NCBI GenBank assembly: GCA_022605955.1 | Contig: JAKCOZ010000007.1 | Coordinates: 33,644,991-33,708,990, forward strand | DNA length: 64,000 nucleotides | Source: Rallus limicola | Lineage: Eukaryota; Chordata; Aves; Gruiformes; Rallidae | Direction of reading: 5' to 3' | Shown: positions 46,849 through 59,015 of the stretch, in pieces | Layout of the letters: each line of letters starts with the position of its first letter | Numbering within the stretch: the first letter of the stretch is position 1 | Notes under the pieces: model-generated | Told to the model about the DNA's origin: nothing | Databases searched by the model: none | What the model saw: the letters and a program-made list of their open reading frames with translations, nothing else | Translations under genes and position numbers: made by a program

Positions 46849-49674
46849 TCACTGTTGAGCTGAGGTCATGTTTCTGGATCTCTTCCTGACCCTAGCTTCT
46901 GAAGTCATTCTGTTTTACAACAGAGCACAGCTGTGGGTATCTGCAGAGACACTCAAGCTGTCTTTAATGGGCTATCATAGACACAGGCAGGAATTACTGT
47001 GTTTCAGCATAGGCTTCAACATCGATACCTAAACTAATTGCTAAAATTAGTTCAAACTCTCCGTGTGTGCTACAACCATGTTTCTGACAGATCCAGCTGA
47101 TAAGACACATTATCCTCTTAGCTATTTTCTGAACTGACATTTATCAAAATCCTTTTTGAGAATACATGTGATGACTGGACCTTATATTCCAGGAAAGTCA
47201 TCAGTAATGCTGCATATATTAGCAAAATACTTTTTCAAATTCTACCTTATATTGAGTATTGTTAATAAAGATGGAGACAAATCCAGAACATTTAAATGCA
47301 TGTTGTTTAGTCAGGTTCTGCCTTCTGCAATTGTATGAAAGGTGGAAATACTCTTTGTTTATCTAGCACAAAAGACAGGTTAGAAGATAAACACCCTTAA
47401 TTACTCTTCATTGTAATCTTCATGCACAGCTTGTTATCATACAATGAAAACCTAGATCTCTAATAACAATTTTCAGAGATTTTTGTAACCTTTTCCTCTA
47501 ACAGAATCACAAATACTAATTTTCTTTAGAATCCTTAAATCATCCAAATTCTATGTGCTGCCCAAGCTATGCCTATAGGCATTTCATGTAGCTGGTAGTA
47601 CTTTATTACAGTGTCATAGAGCCATCAAACATTAACTTTGCAAGTTTAATGAAAACCAAATCCTAATGATAAGGATAACTTAGAAGGACTATTGATGATA
47701 AAACATTCTTATTCTCCATTTTAACACCATTTTGATCATTATTGATATACTGCCAGTTGATTACTTTTTTCTTGCAATGAAATTAATTTTGTTATATTAA
47801 AATAAACCACTAAACATTAATTTCACTGTAATACTTATGTCCTTAATCCTCTGACGAATGATAACAGAGTCTGGAATTTTTAGCTGAAGCTCCTCAAACC
47901 TTCAGCTTTCTCTTTATATGGCAAAAAGACTTCATGGATTCTCACGTAATTCAGCATTCCATTCAGACTTGTGGTGACTATGTTGGTAGATTCGGATGTG
48001 CCACTGGTGATCTAAGGTGCAGTTTTACATTAAAATTAATGTGATAAAACCTACTTTCCCCTCTGCTCCCACTCACTTATTTCTGCCCCTCCCTCACATA
48101 GAGTCTGCAGATCATGTGAATTTGTGGTGAGTTGACATGGAAACTAACCACACACAAGAAAAAAAAAAGATTTGTTTTCTGCTGGTTTAACAAACAGACT
48201 TGATTCTTCAAGGTGATTGTTAGATCTGATGCAAGGAGTGGCTGAGGGTGGGAATGGTCTAGACCTGGGCACCTTCCTCTGGCCTCAGCTGCTGTGGCAT
48301 TGGGGTAAGTGTAATGTGATGTTACATCTCTGTTTATTTAACTTTTTTATCATCTCTATCTCCCAAATTTGCTGGTTCACCATGTGCAACAGGATAAAAG
48401 ACAAAAAGGATGCCAAAAAGGACCAAAACCCTAGAAATAATGCTGAAACACTAAATTAAGGGAGCCAAGCATACCCTGTTTCTCATAAACAGCAGAGGTA
48501 GAAGCTGCAAGAAAGCCTGCCCCCTTCGAAACCACAGTGATAAGGAGGAGATGCTAGAGAAAGAAATGCAATCTGAAACCTTGAAACCTACACACAAATT
48601 ACTTCTTCTACTGAGTGGATTCAAAGGTTGCTGCTCACAGGGAGGATGACCTGATAGGGAGCCACAGCCTTTCAACTACCTTTAGTCAACGTCCATGTAG
48701 TAAACGTGAGCCTGATACATGCAACTCTGAGGCATGAATAGTTAGAGATATTATTAGAGACATCAGGTGGCCTGTAAACAAGACAAGGATGGTGAGAAAT
48801 GAGTCTTCTAGGGTTCCTGAGGATTTTAAGCATTGAAGCTTTGGAAAGACTTATTTACTTATTTTCTTTATTCACTCTGAAAGCAGGTGAAATGCATGCT
48901 CAGACTGCATGAGAACCTTATAGAAAAAAATGGCAATTCATAGTTGTTAAAGCCATCATCTGGCAAAGAAATCATTAACTCCAGAGGCTGAAAAGATAAC
49001 AAATATCTGCTGAGATTCATTAACTAGGAATTTTTATTCACTGCTGCACAGCTTGGATTGTTTTTAAATGGTCTTGGTATTGAAGAGGACATCTGTCTAC
49101 TCCCAGATATCTGTTCTACTGGCAGGAGTGTCATGATGCATTCAGAACCCCCCTGGCTGTACTGCAAGAAGCCTTTTTTTGTGGGAAGCAGGTCTAGGTT
49201 TTGTCCTGAAAGTATCGATAGGTTGAGACCTGGAGTAAGTAATTCTTAGGTCCTCAAAATTATTTACATAACTAGTTCTCATGGGCTTTAATTTACCTTT
49301 TGGTCTCCTGCGTGTTTACCTTTGAAAGTGGCTCATCTTCCAGAAGTCCTTTAAAATTCACTGCTTTCTGGAAGCTAAGGCCTTTTCAGACATCTGCTGT
49401 TAATGAACTGAAATTAGCAGTTACTTATGAACCTTCAGGCCCATACCAGTGACTCTTTTTTAATCCTTCCTGCAGGCTTGTTCCAGTTGCAATACATTTT
49501 TTGTGAACTGCTTGCTTTATTTAATTTGCATCTTCATTCCAATTTGCTGAGTTATTTCATCAAATATATGCTGCTGAAAAACACCAGAAATGTGAGATGC
49601 TTTGATAAAAATCAAAGTTCATGTTTCTTTTATGTGCTGAGGGGGGGTGGGGTGTGTTCAGTTGGGGTTTTTGC

Positions 49675-49694
49675 TTTTTTTTTTTTTTTTTTTT
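49675..49694. repeat. poly-T run (20 T)
   Basis: Uninterrupted T-run just downstream of a G-rich stretch (GGGGGGGTGGGG, about 49641-49652). It is simple sequence. Confidence 0.9.
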
Positions 49695-51389
49695 CATTTT
49701 CTCCTCACTGTGTTTGATTTCCCATTCACAGAAAGCCCAAAGAACTTTTGCACATAAAATTAAACCCTTTGACAGGGAATAAAAGGGATTTTCCTCACAC
49801 TTTCTCACTAGAAAAACAGGAGAAATGCTTGCTTTGTTCACTAGGGTGAACATTTGTAGATATCTTATGAGATTTGTAAGACGTATGCAACCTACTCTTA
49901 CTTTCTGTCCAACACATGAAATCAAACCTGACAGCTTTGAGTTACACACAACCACCAGAAGAAATATTTCTGCGGAAAAATATACACACAAAACTCACTT
50001 AAAAATAACATTGGTGACCATTGATTACCTATAAGCCCAACTCTGCAAAATTTAACTTGTGTTGGTCACTCTTTCAAGGTACTGCATATCACCCAAGTGC
50101 TTTAAAAATGGAAACTCAGACCCCCTCATGCTTTGCAGAAACCTAGGCCTCAGAGAAAGTCAATAGTGGAGGCAGGGTTTGCCCTTGATATTCCCAGCAT
50201 TTGAGACTGGATTTTCCTTCAGATTCATTAAGTGTGTAGAAGTTTACAATGTGGAACTTTTTGTTTCCTCCAGGTCTTCGTGGGTTCCTCAGGAGGAAAC
50301 ATAGGAAAAATAGTTGACTGGAGTTAGGTATTTGCTTCAGAGGCTTTGACCAGGGTGTCTTCTGTCAAAACCTGTGTAGTGTCTTCTCTGCTTGCTGAAC
50401 AACAACGAGGAGCTCAGGATTCCAGAAAATACAGTCCTAGACCATGTATCTCATTAAGATAGACAAAAGGGTTGTGTTTTCTAGAGCTTATAGAGTCTTT
50501 GACACCACACCACCACAGATGCAGTGAAATGGAGCTGGTGTGCCACCATGTCACAGAGCTACTACTCATCCCACCACTATGCTCTTGACACTCTGGAAAA
50601 TCTGACCATCTCAGCTTATGTTTGGGCACTGACACTTTCAGGCTCTCAGAAGTCAATAGCTGCTGTTCTCTAGTCTAGATTTGGCTAAGCCTTCAAAGAT
50701 CATAGTGTTTCTATATGAAAAAGCACTAGAAGCCACTGTAGATAGTGGGGAATATTCAAACATTTGCTTATTTCATTCCTTAATCTTTTTTTTTTTTTTT
50801 CCTGTGCCCCAAGGAAAAAAATATGTTCCTACTTCTCTTCTGAAATATAACACCTTACTTTTTTCCCCTAAATTTGAAATTTCCCCAGATTTTGATTAGG
50901 CCTTAACCCATTGCAACATTAACACTGGACTCTGACCAACTAAGCTACTAACATTTATGCTCTTACTGCTGTTTTACTCATGCCCATTTGGAAGCAGTCC
51001 CAGTGGGCAGGCAAGGAGGGAGTCCTCTGATGCTGATCACTGAAGTGGAGACCAAGGTAAGCTATTGCTTTAATGAGTTTCCACAGTGTTCCCATGTTGT
51101 CACTAAGCACAGAGGTGAGCTGCCAGCATCCTTCCAGCTACAGCAGTTACTGGCTGCAAATATCTGTTTTAACTCATTAATGCCCTCAGACAGTGGCAGC
51201 CTTCAAGGACTGCTGGTGGAGGGGTCTATAGGAATGCTGCTGTTTGGTTCATAATAAGTTACTCAAAACAGCCCAAGTACTTGGTTTGAAGCAAACCTGC
51301 TGATGGTCCTGAATTGAAGGACCAACATGTTCTGCAGCATCTGTGGAGCTAAGGGATGGTCATCTGCAGCTCTTGAGCAAGGGCGATGA

Positions 51390-51933
51390 TGTGGCTTAAC
51401 CTGGCCAGCAGTTAAAACAACCACGTGGTTGTTTGCTCACTTCCCTCTCCCAGGGAGATGGGGGACAGAATTGAAAAGGAAAAAAACCTCATGGCCTGAG
51501 ATAAAGACAGTTTAATAGGACAGAAAAGAAGAAGGAGAAATAATGACAGCAACAACAACAATAATAATTAAAAAAAAATAAAACAAGTGATGATCAGTAT
51601 GATTTCTCATCACCCGAAGCCAAAGCTCAGCTAGATCCTGAGCTTCCTCACCTCCTGGCCAACATCCCACTAATATACAGCACATGGTATGGAATATCTC
51701 TTTGGCCAGTTTGGGTTAGCTGTCCTGGGTGTGTCCCCAGCCAGTGTCTTGTCACCCCCCTCCCCCTTCTCATCAGCAGGGCAGTACCAGAAGCTGAAAA
51801 GTCCTTGACTGCTTGGCAACAACTGAAAACACCAGTGTGTTATAAAAATTGTTCTCATCCTAAATCTAAAACACAGCATTACACCAGCTGTAGAGAGAAA
51901 TTAACTCCATCCCTGCTGAAAAAAACTAAGACA
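51390..51933 (-). mobile_element. solo LTR of an avian endogenous retrovirus
   Basis: On the minus strand the element begins TGTCTTAG (51933) and ends in CA (51390-51391), giving TG...CA termini and a length near 544 bp. Internal landmarks in the order expected of an LTR on that strand are a TATA-like GTATATTA (51672-51679) and an ATTAAA polyadenylation-type signal (51511-51516). Plus-strand blocks such as CTCTTTGGCCAGTTTGGGTT and GATAAAGACAGTTTAATAGG are ones I recall from a common avian ERV LTR. The flanks ggcgatga (51382-51389) and ggcaatga (51934-51941) form a near-matching possible target duplication. No gag, pol or env remnant lies next to it, so it is probably a solo LTR. The family name is not assigned. 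Confidence 0.82.
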
Positions 51934-52956
51934 GGCAATGAGAAGATCCAGAGACAGATGAAGGAGGACTATCTGTAGGCAGTCCAAACACTGCTCTGCA
52001 CAGCACAATGTGCATAGGGCAGGGAGGTCACTGGCAGTCTTGCCTACCTTGGATTTCTTGCCATTGTACAGGACAGTGGAGTTAGGCTACAAATCTTAAC
52101 TTGTTTAAAGGGGAAAACAGTGTGAACATAAACTTCACATTTCACCACTTGCACAGTAAGGTTTACATTAAAAATTGTGCTTGTGCATTTATGCCCATAG
52201 TGCTCCCCACACGAATGCAGAATGAGGTCTGGCAACACACCGCATGTCTTTGTCATGGTGGCTGGGAATATGATGAGAAATCTGATGAAAACATCAGGTG
52301 ATGGAGTGCCTGATTTTGCTCAGTCAGTGAGAAAGGCTAGACAGCAAAAGTGAAGTTTTCCTGGTCTGAGCTACATTCTCAAAGAAGTTGCAAATTATTT
52401 CCACCTCCTAAATGCAGTGGAGTGGGCTGAAGAGGTTGCCCTGCTCATCAGGAGGTTATGGATCCTGCAGCAGAGCATCTCATGCATGTCCAATTTGCCC
52501 TTGTCTACACACCAGCCTGTTTCAGGAGTGACTGTGGGTGATTTTTCCTGAAGGGAATGAGGCAGTATATGTGAGCACACAAAGAACTCTGCCAGAGAGG
52601 CTGCTGGCCGGGAACATTTTAGGTAAAGGCAATGACATTTCACCTGTATCTTATGGTGTTGCAGCTATTTAGTGAGCCAATGATCCCACCTCAGCCCGAA
52701 ATCTTTTATAGTGCTAGTTATACTACCAATATCAGCCACTCTCCTTCACCGTGAGACTGGCAGCAGCAGAATGATACCAATAACCCTTCTGCTAGCTGAT
52801 GAGTAGGTTTTGCCAAAATAATTCACAAGAGCGCAGGTTAGATTTAGCAGCAAAATGTTGCTCAGGAACATGATTTTTTTCGCACATCTAATCAAATAGT
52901 TGTATGTGGTGATCTTTGTAGCCTAGGTTGCACCCAAAGCATGTGATAGTTTTGTG
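51934..52956. other. unique non-coding sequence
   Basis: I recognise no gene, repeat or ERV internal sequence between the LTR and the next CR1. Confidence 0.5.
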
Positions 52957-53371
52957 TTCAGAGAAGGGCAACTGGCCTGGTGAAGGGGCTGGAGGGAAAA
53001 TCATATGGGAGGAAGCTGGGGTTGTTTAGTCTTGAAAAGAGGAGGCTGAGGGGAGACCTTATCACCGCCTACAATTACCTGAAAGGAGGTTGTAGAGAGG
53101 TGGGTGATGGTCTCTTCAGCCAAGTGACAGGAAATAGGAAATGGCACTAAGCTGTTCCAGGGCAGGGTCAGATTAGATGTTAGGAAAAAATTCTTCACTG
53201 AAAGAGCTGTCAGGGCCTGGAACAGGCTGCCCAGGGAGGGGGTTGAGTCACCCTCCCTGGATGTGTTTAAAAGACAGGTAGATGAGGTACTTAGGAATAT
53301 GGTTTAGCACAGGACATGATGATGATCTTAAAGGCCTTTTCCAACCCAGTGATTCTATGATTCTATAATTT
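52957..53371 (+). mobile_element. CR1 LINE, 5'-truncated 3' end
   Basis: About 415 bp on the plus strand. It begins with the TTCAGAGAAGGGCAACTGG block and passes through GAGGCTGAGGGGAGACCTTA, then TTCTTCACTGAAAGAGCTGT and AACAGGCTGCCCAGGGAGG. It ends with two octamer units near 53350-53366 (GATTCTATGATTCTATAAT). It belongs to the same subfamily as the copies at 43.3 and 62.6 kb (AGATGTTAGGAAAAAATTCT block). The frame is broken. Confidence 0.95.
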
Positions 53372-54685
53372 GCCCTAGGAAATAAAAAAATTGTTTAAAA
53401 TGCCTTTTCAAAAGCTGTACTATTTTCATTAAATAACCCCCCACTGCCCAACTTTCCTCGTCATAGTAACATGAATAAAACAAATGTATTGTCTGATATT
53501 TTACACTTGACTGAGAGAAACACCTCTGTGGCTATTGACAATAAAGTGGTTATTTTGTCATTATAGACCAAAACATTTCCTATATTGCCCATACTGAAAA
53601 AACACTCTCAACTTTGAGGGTAACACTTGCTCATGACAGGGTGGGGGCTGCAAGGGGGAGCAAGGCAGCGTTGGAGCTTGCTGCTCCCTGAGGCTAGCAA
53701 GGTGACAGGGAACGGGATGCCATCACAACTTCTCTCTGCAGTGGCTGCCTACATGCAGATGCTTTTACCTGGCCAAGTCTTGGTGCTCATGCAGCGTGAC
53801 CAGCACCCAGAGCACTTCACTCTCTGGAGACAGAGATTCCTTGGGGTGCAAAACAACACATTACACTTCAAGCTGTTTTATTTGAAGCTTTGTCGAGCAC
53901 TCGATGCTTATCAGGTTTTTTAGTGCAGTGTGTGGTGTCAGCCATTTCTTCTGGAGACACTTTAAAGTAGCATTAGCAGTATCTGATCTTCTCACTCTCT
54001 CAAGATCTGGCCAAGATTGCTTTTGCTTTCACTGCAAAAAAAAAAATGGGGTGAAAGAACTGGAGAGTGTCAAGGGTCTTTTCTTCACCTTATCAATCCC
54101 TCCCACTCCCTCTTAAAACATGTTTCCAAACATTTTTACAAGCAGTCAGTTGGAGTGGGAATATCATTCTGCAAGGACTTCTTTACTGTCTGCCAATCCA
54201 GTTGAGGCAGATGCTTAAACCTCTGACTTGCCCCAGTTCTCTGCCACTCTGACTTATTGCAGATAGGACTCACTAGATTTGATCTGTGTTCTTACCTGGT
54301 GCCCATCCCAGTGGTATCTGAGCTTCCTCTCCCTTCTTCCTCCTCTAAGATTCCCACTGGGTTGGTGTTCAGAGGCAACTGTGAGTCATATTCCTAATCA
54401 GACATAAAACGAGGGAAGAACTGTTTATAAAACATCATTTCTATGCATCTTGTGGACACTTCTGTGTTTCAAATCTCCATGTTCTTGTACAGTTGTTGAT
54501 TATTGATTCTGCTATTTGAAATTGAAACCTCTGACTTCTCAGAAGGTCTGATCAGCTTTGACACAAAATAATTACTTAGCTATGGATTTTTTTTTGTAAC
54601 TAACCCATGGAATTTTATAAAATATTGAGAAATGATTTCATAAGAGAGTTCCAGAACCTGAAAATGGGAGGAGGAATCTTCCCCT
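53372..54685. other. unique non-coding sequence
   Basis: I recognise no gene or repeat. The short plus-strand open frames at 53.6-54.25 kb overlap each other and have no domain. Confidence 0.5.
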
Positions 54686-55114
54686 ACAAAGATGATTAAG
54701 GGCCTGGAACATCTCCCCTATGAGGAAAGGCTGAGTGAACTGGGGCTGTTCAGTCTTGAGGAAAGAAGACTAAGGGGGGCACCTAATTAATGTTTATAAA
54801 TATCTTAAGCATGGGATGCAGGGGGAATTGGCCAGCCCCTTTTCAGTGTCTGTGGGGACAGGACAAGGGGCAATGTCTGCAAGTTGGAGCACAGGAAGTT
54901 CCGCACCAACATGCGGAAGAACTTTAACCCAGTGAGGGTGACAGAGCCCTGGGACAGGCTGCCCAGGGAGGTGGTGGAGTCTCCTTCTCTGGAGATATTC
55001 AAGACCCGTCTGGACGCCAACCTGTGCAATATGAGCTAGGGAGCCTGCTTTGGAAGGGGGGTTGGACCAGATGATCTCTTGAGGTCACTTCCAACCCCTA
55101 TGATTCTATGATTC
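54686..55114 (+). mobile_element. CR1 LINE, young, 5'-truncated 3' end
   Basis: About 430 bp on the plus strand, starting at [20 protein letters not shown] and ending in ATTCTATGATTC. It is very similar to the copies at 4.8 kb (-) and 13.8 kb (+). An extra base in GGGGGGCACC (near 54774-54783) and a missing base in the block equivalent to FSVVCGD (near 54840) break the frame. The C-terminal [19 protein letters not shown] block is intact. Confidence 0.95.
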
Positions 55115-55258
55115 CTTTAGTAGCTTGTATAGGATTTAGATAATTTCTGGATTAGCCTGCTAAATTTGATTTAGGAACTGATTCAGCAGAGCATTTTAGT
55201 ACTGCTTAGCTTGCTGAAATGAACTGGGACGGATCTGAACATTACTTGTTGGTGGGTG

Positions 55259-55310
55259 AGATTTTTAAAGGTATTTAAATGTTTAACTCGCTAAGTACCT
55301 TTAAAAATCT
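55259..55310. mobile_element. ancient palindromic (MITE-like) element core
   Basis: Perfect 15-bp arms AGATTTTTAAAGGTA (55259-55273) and TACCTTTAAAAATCT (55296-55310) flank a 22-bp loop in which pairing continues imperfectly. The nearby TTAGGGCCCTAATTCCCATT (about 55333-55352) resembles the interior or flank of the same type of element, which in other amniotes reads GATTTTCAAAGGTATTTAGG. Confidence 0.6.
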
Positions 55311-56825
55311 GTCTTGAAATACCTTGCTGAGTTAGGGCCCTAATTCCCATTAAATTCTCTCTGGGCTGGAATCTCCAGTTTGCCAAGTTCATTTGTTCCC
55401 TTTAGACTTCCTCCTGAGGTTTCCCTTGATCAGCTAATGTGTGTCGAAATACACCTTGTTCTGTCTGCAGTTGGCATTTAAAATACATTCATTAAACACG
55501 TTGGCTAATGCGTTATTAAAGAAACACCTTTTATCCTTCTCTAATCATATTCTTGGTACATGTCTCATGATGCAATAGGTGCTGGGTGCATTTCAAAGGT
55601 GTGTAATTGTGTCTCACAGCATTGTGATGTAACAGGCTTCTCAAGTATCACCTTTCAATGCGTGAGACAGGGCTGGGTTGGTTTATGGGATGACAGCATA
55701 TTTGATATGCTGGCACTGAGTGGAGGAAGAGGTTGGCAGTGATGTTACTGGGAGGTCATGCTTGGTTATGATCCAGTGCTCTTACCAGAGCAGCCTCCCC
55801 AGTGCCAGGGACATTGTGTAGAACAGATTGACCAAGTCCTTGTGTCCTGTGGGCTTACAAGGCTGTAAGATAGATAGACCTAAGGGGTGAAGGGAACAGT
55901 GGTCTTTGTTTCTGCACAGTGCCTGAAGCAGTAGCTCCACACTTGGACAGTGCACAGAAGGTCTGGTGACCCTGGTCCAAAAGAGGGAGGTGTGCTGTTG
56001 GGCCCCTGGGGTGTCACAGCCTGTGGATCCACACCCCCACACCCCCCCAAAAAAAAAACCAAAAAGAAATCTCTGTCTGACAATCTCACCCCTTGGTGCC
56101 TATGCCTTATTGCTGAGCTTTGGGAGGAATGTGCATGCTTCATTGACCACGGGGTTGAATTTCACCCGGATTAAATCCCTTTGAAAACCTAAACTGGCTT
56201 GCTGATGAGCTACACAGAAATGCTTCCTGTCTGCTGCATTACCATCTCTAGGTTTCGCCCTTTCTGAAACACAAAGCACTCATGGAGGGTTTTCAGACCT
56301 TGCGGTAGATGGTAGTGAAAGAAACATTATCCTTCTTTAACAGAGGAAGAGCTCCGTTGATTTAAGTCAGGCTTGGCTGAAGGAATCTACATCAGCTTTA
56401 GCCTCTCATGCTAAAACCTAGCATAAACAGGCTGGACGATTGAACATTTTTTAAACCAGAGAAAAGCAGGCCTGTGAGAGAAATCTTCATTGGAGCCATT
56501 AACTGTCCAGGATCTACCACCTCTCCTCATTTGTGCCATTTATCAGTATTTAATACAAATATATACATCGGAGCAAAAGGGAAGAAGGGAACCCCACAGG
56601 ACATGACTTCCAATTAGCAGGGGGTCATATCCCCCGCTGTGATTTACTATTGGAAAAACATGCAAAAGATAATTGAACATTACACTCTTGTCTCCCCCTG
56701 CTGCTGGCAGCATTAGGGGGAGGGCTGCTCAGGACCCCTGGGGGAGATGGGGAGAAGGGATCAGGCAATTACACGCAGCGCCACATAATAACAGTGATTC
56801 ATAACCTCATGGCACTAAACTCACT

Positions 56826-56913
56826 GGGCCAGATCTTTAGCTAGTGCCCGCTGGTGTAGCTTCATTGACTTCAGGAGGAACACGCTGATTTACGTTAGCT
56901 GCAGATCTGGCCC
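56826..56913. mobile_element. ancient palindromic (MITE-like) element, 88 bp
   Basis: Perfect 11-bp termini GGGCCAGATCT (56826-56836) and AGATCTGGCCC (56903-56913) bound an imperfect palindrome centred on CATTGACTTCA. The pattern GGGCCAGATC..AGCTGGTGTA ... CATTGACTTCA ... GATCTGGCCC is a recurrent old repeat in amniote genomes. It is non-coding, with no transposase. Family not named. Confidence 0.7.
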
Positions 56914-57329
56914 ATTTACTTTTTCTCTTTAAGAAAGCAATAAACTATACAGAGGGAGAGTGAGATGTGCAGCGCTCTGCACAGCAGCCTGATGGGTTTC
57001 TGCAGAAGAATGCTAAATATCTGAGAGATACTGACCACTGCTGCTGAATAAGATCAGGTTATATTGTCTCTTGTGGCTTCAGAGCATGGCTTAAACTGCG
57101 AAATTTGCTGGTTTTGATTTGGGATGCTGGAAGAGTGATCTAAGTTATAGTTAAGCTCCATGGAGCAGTCAAGGACAAATGACTTTCTGTGCAGCTCCAG
57201 GCTTTTGCTACCAGCATCATCATCTGAAGGTGTTGGCATTCCTAATATTAGAGAAAGTTTCCATAGTTTGATCATCTTTTTTTTATCCTGATTTGCCTTG
57301 TTCTGAGGTAATTTAAGAGTACAGGCCAG

Positions 57330-57460
57330 AGACCAGGAGTCCTCATGTCTCCATTCAGCTCCAGCAGAGACCTTGCAGTGTGACCTTGAGCAAGTCCCTC
57401 CACAGTCTCGTGTGCCTGACTCCTTTCCTCAACTCCTGAGAAGATTTTATTTCCCTTGTA
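57330..57460 (+). mobile_element. MIR-like SINE
   Basis: The plus strand reads CCAGGAGTCCTCATGTCTCC, then CAGCTCCAGCAGAGACCTTG, then TGTGACCTTGAGCAAGTCCC, then GTGCCTGACTCCTTTCCTCA. This is the MIR core order (GTGACCTTGGGCAAGT ... TGCCTCAGTTTCCTCA). The tRNA-like head is not clearly preserved. MIR elements are ancient and non-autonomous, so this copy predates modern birds. Confidence 0.75.
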
Positions 57461-58827
57461 CACTTGCCTGGGAATTTTTCAGCTTCCTAGGAAGAACAGG
57501 CAGCCCATCTCCGATGAGGCCTGGGCCAGACACAGCTGTCTCTGACCGAGACCACACACAATTCATGGCAGCTCTGGTGTAGAAGGGTTAGCAGGAGAGT
57601 CTCGGCACTTCTGGGGTACAGAGGCCTGGGACGGGCTGAGGTCTGTGCAGCCGTGCCAGGAGTACAGCTGCTGTAGGTAGAAGGCAATTTGCAATGGGAG
57701 CACCAGGGCCCTGGGACCCACAGACTTTACTCACTCCATTTGGCAGAGGCTGGAACGAGGAATTTTTAATGACAGGGCCTGGAAATGTTACCAGATCATA
57801 CATACGCCATGCCTGCTTTCGCTAGGTGAAGCAGGCAGCGATTTAATTACGTGTGTGGCTTGCAGCTAACTTCTCATGCCACGAAGCCTGGTGCAGGAGG
57901 GTGGGCTGGCCCTGAGAAAGGCTGCTGGGAAGTCATGCTGATCCACGTTGACCCACGCGTGATTCCAGGGCTGGGATTCATGAGTGGGGATTGCATTCAA
58001 GGGCAACAATAGTTTCCTCCCTTTGGCCAGGCTTGATGTGGTTGCAGGAATACATAACCAACATGTCTGCTTAATTCTTTTGCATTTAATGTGGCTTCCT
58101 GTTGCAGTCCCTCTGCCTGCTCTGCAATGCTGTACGCTCCTCGAGGCAGGCACCATTGTTTTAAACACCTTTGTTAAATGCTAATATGCTCACCGCATGG
58201 CTGGCTAGTGAGCAAGCTTGCCGTGGTGTGAGCTGGCTTCAAAACTCAGCTCTGAGCCTGGTCTCACTTTCTCAAAGAGTCAGGCGGTGCTGGGTTGTAA
58301 TTTAGGGTGCCTGTGCTGGTGACTTGGAGTGAATTGTGCTGATCTGATCTCTGCTGCAATAGCACCTGAAGGGGAGACAACAGGAAGAACGAAGCTCAGT
58401 ACTCTTTGCTCTGCACTTATAAATGATTTTTCTATCCTTAATAAAAGCTCTATCAGCTTAGAAATCTCAGTGTTTTAAAATAACTAACGTCGAGCTGTTT
58501 CAGCTTTCCCTCCTTTTACTTTCAGGCTTTCATTTCTTTCCTCTGCCACCTCTTATCCTGTAATCTCCTGACTATGGAAGTTTAGGCTTTATTTTAATGA
58601 ACAGCAAGGTTATCCACAATCACATGACTCCAGGAGCTGGATAATTAAGGAAAAAGCATACATAACACCACACGCACACACACAAAAAAAACCAGTCAGT
58701 GCTTATCACATTAGCATTTACTGCTACTAGAAAAGTTATGGGGAAGAGCTAGACCCAGGACCAGGCTACAGATGGAGCCTGGAGGATGAGGACAGATGGT
58801 GGTTCCAAGATTTTTATTAGCATTATA
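57461..58827. other. unique non-coding sequence, locally CpG-enriched
   Basis: No gene was recognised. 57.58-57.96 kb has about a dozen CpG sites in 380 bp, above the rest of the window but short of an obvious island. Small open frames are present on both strands. A CA-rich simple stretch is at 58668-58691. Confidence 0.5.
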
Positions 58828-59015
58828 TACCTCAAAATTAACCTTATTAATATCATTTTGCAGCATGGAAGTGCTATTATTTCCATTTCACAGCTGGGCA
58901 ACTGGGCCACAGCCACAATTAACAACTTGCCCAAAGTCACTCAGGCCGTCTACAAAAGATTTAAAAAAAGAAAGTGTCTGAATCCCAGGTCAGAGTCCTC
59001 ACTGGTGGGCCATTC
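58828..59015 (-). mobile_element. MIR-like SINE, opposite orientation to the 57.3-kb copy
   Basis: The plus strand reads TATTATTTCCATTTCACAGC, then AACTTGCCCAAAGTCACTCA, then GTGTCTGAATCCCAGGTCAG, the reverse complement of the MIR order (CCCATTTTACAG ... ACTTGCCCAAGGTCAC ... CGAACCCAGG). It lies inside a 161-codon plus-strand open frame (58786-59271) that is therefore not credible as a gene. Confidence 0.78.

Larger units (their letters stand above)
45858..51389. other. unique non-coding sequence
   Basis: No gene was recognised across about 5.5 kb. A palindromic relic is at 46781-46848. T-runs occur at 46161-46170, 49675-49694 and 50786-50800. 47.1-47.9 kb is AT-rich. Open frames of up to 143 codons (49560-49991, minus) are driven by the poly-T tract (lysine run) and have no domain. 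Confidence 0.5.
55115..57329. other. unique non-coding sequence with two palindromic relics
   Basis: No gene was recognised. Palindromic relics lie at 55259-55310 and 56826-56913. 56.2-56.7 kb is unique sequence with the look of conserved non-coding DNA (inference). A C/A-rich simple stretch is at 56027-56066. Confidence 0.5.

Noticed and set aside
49560..49991. 143-codon minus-strand open frame
   Set aside because: It depends on the 20-T run, read as lysines on the minus strand. No domain.
50110..50205. Possible MIR-like fragment (ATGGAAACTCAG ... GGCCTCAGAGAAAGT)
   Set aside because: The block order is only partly right and the diagnostic CTTGCCCAAGGTCA segment is missing.
51000..51060. 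Possible splice-bounded exon ending in AAGGTAAGC
   Set aside because: A consensus donor alone is common by chance. The upstream frame shows no domain and no acceptor stands out.
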